Origin: Christensenella sp. UBA5399
GTDB lineage: Bacteria; Bacillota; Clostridia; Christensenellales; Christensenellaceae
Reading direction: 5' to 3'
DNA: 9,963 nt
NCBI GenBank assembly: GCA_002407725.1
Contig: DHOD01000114.1
Coordinates: 31,296 to 41,258 of the forward strand
Shown here: piece after piece, positions 7,501 through 9,963 of the stretch
How the letters are laid out: every line of letters starts with the position of its first letter
Numbering within the stretch: position 1 is the first letter of the stretch
Made by a program: the position numbers and the translations under genes
Notes under the pieces: generated by a model
The model's input: only the letters and a program-made list of their open reading frames with translations
The model's database searches: none
Told to the model about the DNA's origin: nothing

Positions 7501-8547
7501 TTGAAGAAGAGCGTAGTGATAGTATTGGCGGTGGTGCTTGTGGCAGTGATGCTGGGCGCCTGTAGTTTGGGGGATACACTGGGCGACCTTGCGGAGGAAG
7601 GCGGCGGCGTCACGCTGTCATCCAGCAATGACGTTGCGCCGGCAGGCGAGGAAGCGCCTGTCCAGGTGGATGGCCACGTGACAGAGGATACCAATGAAAA
7701 CCTGGGAATTGTAGAAATCAACGGCGAGACATATGAGCCTAAGGGCAATGTCACCAATATACTGTTGATGGGTATCGATTCGGACGCCGACCGTGTGAAA
7801 AACAACCAAGGCTGGCGAAGCGATATGTTGATGTTGGTGACAATGGACAACGATACCAACAAAATTACCTGCACATCGATCCCGCGCGATACGCGCGCAG
7901 ACGTCCATAAGCTGGACGGTGACGGGAACATCACAAGTACTGTGACAGAAAAAATCAACCACGCCTATGCGTACGGCGGCGGCCCCAACAAATATTCCGC
8001 ACAAAATGCAATGCGTGGTGTGGAAGAACTGCTGGAATGCGGCGGCATGATCAACGTGCCGATCGATTATTATATCTCGATAGACCTGGACGGCGTGCCC
8101 AAGCTTGCCAACGCGATTGGCGGTGTTGAGGTGACACTTGACCAGAGCGTGCCCGACGTTGGCAAAAAAGGCGAGACCGTAACGCTCAAAGGCGAGACGA
8201 CGCGCAAATTCCTGCAGAACAGGTATGACATGGACAACGGTGAATTTGCAAGGCAGAAGCACGAGCAGCAGTTCATTAAGTCGCTTGCGCGCGAAATCAA
8301 GAGCATGGGCGCAGTAGAAGCCGCCCCCGAGCTGTACGATACGTTCATCAAGTTTATGCGTACGGATGTCGATATGGACACGGTACTTGGCCTTGCGTCC
8401 GTATTGGATAACACAAGCATCGACGAAATGCAGTTTAACCTGATGCAAGACGGCAATGCCGAGGTTATCGGCGGGACATGGTACTATCGCGCCAGCCAGG
8501 ACGAGATGATCAAAATGATGCTGGAAGCCCTGTACAACAAGGTGTGA
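7501..8547 (+). CDS. LytR-CpsA-Psr (LCP) family protein with lipobox
   Basis: A 348-residue LCP-domain protein. Family members transfer undecaprenyl-linked glycopolymers (teichoic acid, capsule) onto peptidoglycan outside the membrane. The N-terminus is a basic start plus hydrophobic stretch ending in LGAC (18-21), a good lipobox, so Cys21 may be lipidated; most LCP proteins instead keep an uncleaved membrane anchor. A low-complexity linker (about 22-80) follows. The LCP core runs about 84-265: LLMGIDSD (88-95), RSDMLMLV with Arg106 and Asp108, IPRDTRA with Arg129 and Arg132, KINHAYAYGG (151-160), a DYYISIDLDG strand (189-198), and GEFARQKHEQQFI (247-259), matching the usual D-F-G-R-x-x-R-Q-Q region. 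The start codon is TTG with an excellent GGAGGG (7488-7493) seven bases upstream; no ATG fits the signal peptide. A strong terminator follows. Neighbouring mreB and the phosphomutase fit an envelope role. No CPS or teichoic acid genes are visible to name the polymer. Confidence 0.9.
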   Translation: MKKSVVIVLAVVLVAVMLGACSLGDTLGDLAEEGGGVTLSSSNDVAPAGEEAPVQVDGHVTEDTNENLGIVEINGETYEPKGNVTNILLMGIDSDADRVKNNQGWRSDMLMLVTMDNDTNKITCTSIPRDTRADVHKLDGDGNITSTVTEKINHAYAYGGGPNKYSAQNAMRGVEELLECGGMINVPIDYYISIDLDGVPKLANAIGGVEVTLDQSVPDVGKKGETVTLKGETTRKFLQNRYDMDNGEFARQKHEQQFIKSLAREIKSMGAVEAAPELYDTFIKFMRTDVDMDTVLGLASVLDNTSIDEMQFNLMQDGNAEVIGGTWYYRASQDEMIKMMLEALYNKV

Positions 8548-8575
8548 TCACTTAAGAAATAAGTATAAGCGGTTG

Positions 8576-8616
8576 AAAAAGCCGGTTATGTGGTGATTCA
8601 CATGACCGGCTTTTTT
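8576..8616 (+). terminator. Intrinsic terminator after the LCP gene
   Basis: AAAAA, then a 12-bp stem from 8581-8592 to 8599-8610 (GCCGG...CCGGC, one G-T wobble), a 6-base loop GTGATT, and a T-run at 8611-8616. The flanking A-run lets it work on both strands. Repeat copy B begins within or directly after the T-run. Confidence 0.9.
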
Positions 8617-8624
8617 GGTATAAT
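8616..8624 (+). promoter_or_regulatory. Extended -10 at the left edge of repeat copy B
   Basis: TGGTATAAT is a perfect TGn-TATAAT extended -10 directly behind the LCP terminator T-run. A start 7 bases downstream (about 8631) would fall on the first base of hairpin 1 of the repeat, so the repeat itself could be transcribed as a structured RNA or leader. There is no good -35, because that position lies inside the terminator stem. Copy A has only TCTAAT at the corresponding place. Confidence 0.4.
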
Positions 8625-8764
8625 ACTAATCACTGATTATTTTAATCAGTGAGCACATCGCCATTGGCGATGCGGTTTCGTGCAAACCCTGCACGAAACA
8701 CGTCTCATGCCATTCCAAACGCGCTTACAAGCGCTATAAAAACATTTATGTTTTTAAATGGAAT

Positions 8765-8773
8765 TGGTATAAT
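8765..8773 (+). promoter_or_regulatory. Extended -10 promoter at the end of repeat copy B, facing the MFS gene
   Basis: TGGTATAAT is a perfect extended -10, only 9 bases before the MFS ATG. A start 7 bases downstream (about 8780) would give a nearly leaderless message and leave the only ribosome-site-like sequence, GGGGA (8774-8778), outside the transcript. The -35 position (TTTATG, 8745-8750) is poor and lies within hairpin 5. Confidence 0.5.
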
Positions 8774-8782
8774 GGGGATACT

Positions 8783-9610
8783 ATGGAAAATGAAACTAAA
8801 AAGATAAATGAAGGACAGACAGAACAGAGCCTGCCGCAGTTTTCGCATTGGAAACGGCGGACGGCACTTTTTCTTGCGGGGCAGACCGTCTCGCTCTTTG
8901 GGTCGTCGCTTGTGCAGTTTGCCATCATATGGTATATCACGCTGACCACGCAATCGGGCGCAATGATGACCATTTCCACCGTCTGCGGTTTTTTGCCGCA
9001 GGTGGTCATTTCATTGTTCTCCGGTGTTTGGGCCGACCGAGACAACCGCAAAATACTCATTGTAGCGGCGGACGCAATGGTGGCGACGGCCACATTTGTG
9101 CTGGCAATGCTCTTTTTGTCGGGATTCAGGGATTTCTGGATCATATTTCTGGTTTCCGGCGTGCGGTCGTTGGGCTCCGGCATCCAGACCCCTGCCGTCA
9201 ACGCATTGCTGCCGCAAATCGTTCCGCCCGACAAAATTATCCGGGTGGGCGGCATCAACGGCAGCCTGCAATCCGTGATGTTTCTGCTGTCGCCCGCGGC
9301 AAGCGGGGCCATTCTCTCGCTTACCACCATAGAGGCAACATTCTTCATTGACGTGATTACGGCGGCCTGTGCCATCACCATCATGCTTGTGCTCAAGACG
9401 CCTGTTCATCAAAAAGCCCTTGAAAAGCAAAAGGGCGGCTATTTCGACGATTTGAAAGCCGGGGTCAAGTATGTCGCGCACAACGGGTTCTTCCGTGCGT
9501 TTTTCCTGTTTTTCGCTTTGTTCATGTTTTTTGTCGTTCCCCCTGCCCAATTGACGCCGCTGATGGTGACGCGGACATTTGGTGAAGAGGTGTGTGGCGG
9601 CTCAGCCTGA
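8783..9610 (+). CDS. MFS efflux transporter, N-terminal part before a frameshift
   Basis: 275 codons are open here, of which about 270 belong to a major facilitator superfamily exporter of the MefA/EntS-like group (macrolide or siderophore-type efflux; substrate unknown). Visible: a cytoplasmic N-terminus, then GQTVSLFGSSLVQFAIIWYI (33-52) as the first membrane helix, motif-A-like GVWADRDNRK between helices 2 and 3, and a VRSLGSGIQTPAVNALLPQIV segment typical of this group. Membrane helices 1 to about 7 are encoded. After GEEV the frame runs into CGGSA and stops at 9608-9610. The expected continuation resumes in another frame at 9595. The start ATG has only GGGGA at 4 bases as a ribosome site, and lies 9 bases beyond the end of repeat copy B. 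Full-length relatives are about 400 residues, so this frame alone would be truncated. Confidence 0.85.
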   Translation: MENETKKINEGQTEQSLPQFSHWKRRTALFLAGQTVSLFGSSLVQFAIIWYITLTTQSGAMMTISTVCGFLPQVVISLFSGVWADRDNRKILIVAADAMVATATFVLAMLFLSGFRDFWIIFLVSGVRSLGSGIQTPAVNALLPQIVPPDKIIRVGGINGSLQSVMFLLSPAASGAILSLTTIEATFFIDVITAACAITIMLVLKTPVHQKALEKQKGGYFDDLKAGVKYVAHNGFFRAFFLFFALFMFFVVPPAQLTPLMVTRTFGEEVCGGSA

Positions 9611-9963
9611 CAGAGGTTCTCTTTTCGGCGGGCAGCGTCGCGGGCGGCGTGATCGTATCCATCTGGGGCGGCTTCAAAAACCGTACGCGCACAATTGCCC
9701 TGGGGTTTTTCCTGTTTGGCATCGGCACCATATTGATTGGCAGCATGGGCACGTTCGTCGCTTTTTTGGTGGTCAACTGTGTGACCGGCCTCTTTATGCC
9801 GCTGGTGACAACGCCCGCGATGGCGCTGCTGCAGGAGCAGGTCGACTCCAACATGCAGGGCAGGGTTTTCTCCCTTGTGCAAATTGTAATGACGGCCATC
9901 ATGCCGCTGGGCATGGTGATCTTCGGGCCGATCGCCGATGTGGTGCAGGTACAGTACCTGATT
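9595..9963 (+). pseudogene. MFS transporter, C-terminal part after the frameshift (runs off the window)
   Basis: In the frame starting at 9595 the sequence is open to the window edge for 123 codons, beginning WRLSLTEVLFSAGSVAGG, followed by hydrophobic helices and LLQEQVDSNMQGRVFSLVQI, a conserved late segment of MefA/EntS-like transporters. It joins cleanly after GEEV of the upstream part if two bases (TG at 9593-9594) are removed from GTGTGTGG. The break is therefore a 2-base insertion in a short TG repeat: a real inactivating mutation, a phase-variable site, or a sequencing error. The restored protein would already be about 393 residues at the window edge. Confidence 0.85.

Larger units (their letters stand above)
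8616..8773 (+). repeat. Hairpin-rich dispersed repeat, copy B (short form)
   Basis: This occupies almost the whole gap between the LCP terminator and the MFS gene. Parts in order: TAATACTAA edge (8621-8629); hairpin 1 CACTGATT/AATCAGTG (8631-8651); hairpin 2 CATCGCC-ATT-GGCGATG (8656-8672); hairpin 3 GTTTCGTGC/GCACGAAAC with a 7-base loop (8675-8699); hairpin 4 GCGCT-TACA-AGCGC (8721-8734, with an inner pair giving GCGCTT/AAGCGC); hairpin 5 AAAAACA-TTTA-TGTTTTT (8738-8755, outer bases); end AAATGGAATTGGTATAA. Copy A at 4115-4396 shows the same hairpins, the same 7-base loop in hairpin 3, the shared stretches ATGCCATYCC and GCGCTATAA, and the same end with one mismatch over about 22 bases. Copy B lacks two segments of roughly 55 bases present in A. 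No protein is encoded. Confidence 0.75.

Noticed and set aside
7618..8448. 276-codon minus-strand frame opposite the LCP gene
   Set aside because: Shadow of a clearly real gene; no ribosome site or known motifs.

Overview
The window looks like chromosomal DNA from a low-to-moderate GC Firmicute, most likely a member of Clostridia. The reasons are strong Shine-Dalgarno sites (GAGAGGAG, GGAGGG), a TTG start, two textbook intrinsic terminators, a LytR-CpsA-Psr (LCP) protein, an MreB/Mbl homologue and an Exp7/CtpE-type P-type ATPase. A clostridial lineage is an inference from gene content; no rRNA or other marker is present to place it further.

Left part, minus strand, read right to left: a phosphoglucomutase/phosphomannomutase-family gene (4507-5997), a 487-bp gap containing a hairpin-rich repeat, a type-B carboxylesterase (2529-4019), and a cation P-type ATPase (35-2458). 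The phosphomutase is divergent from an orphan mreB/mbl-type gene (6285-7337), and the 287 bp between them hold promoter candidates for both directions. mreB ends at a strong terminator. Next comes an LCP-family envelope protein with a lipobox (7501-8547), which ends at a second strong terminator. After a second hairpin-rich repeat there is an MFS drug-efflux-type transporter (8783 to beyond the window edge) that carries a frameshift.

Functionally, the centre is a cell-envelope neighbourhood: sugar-phosphate interconversion, the MreB scaffold for wall elongation, and an LCP protein that would attach polymers to peptidoglycan. The ATPase, esterase and MFS pump are transport and detoxification genes with no obvious common pathway.

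The most notable thing is a pair of related, non-coding, multi-hairpin elements (copy A about 4115-4396 on the minus strand, copy B about 8616-8773 on the plus strand). They share end sequences and the same order of hairpins. Several stem positions differ by paired, compensatory changes. In both copies the same end, carrying the extended -10 sequence TTGGTATAA, points at the start of the downstream gene. This looks like a dispersed structured repeat family that may act as a portable promoter and/or a structured RNA. I do not recognise it as a named family.
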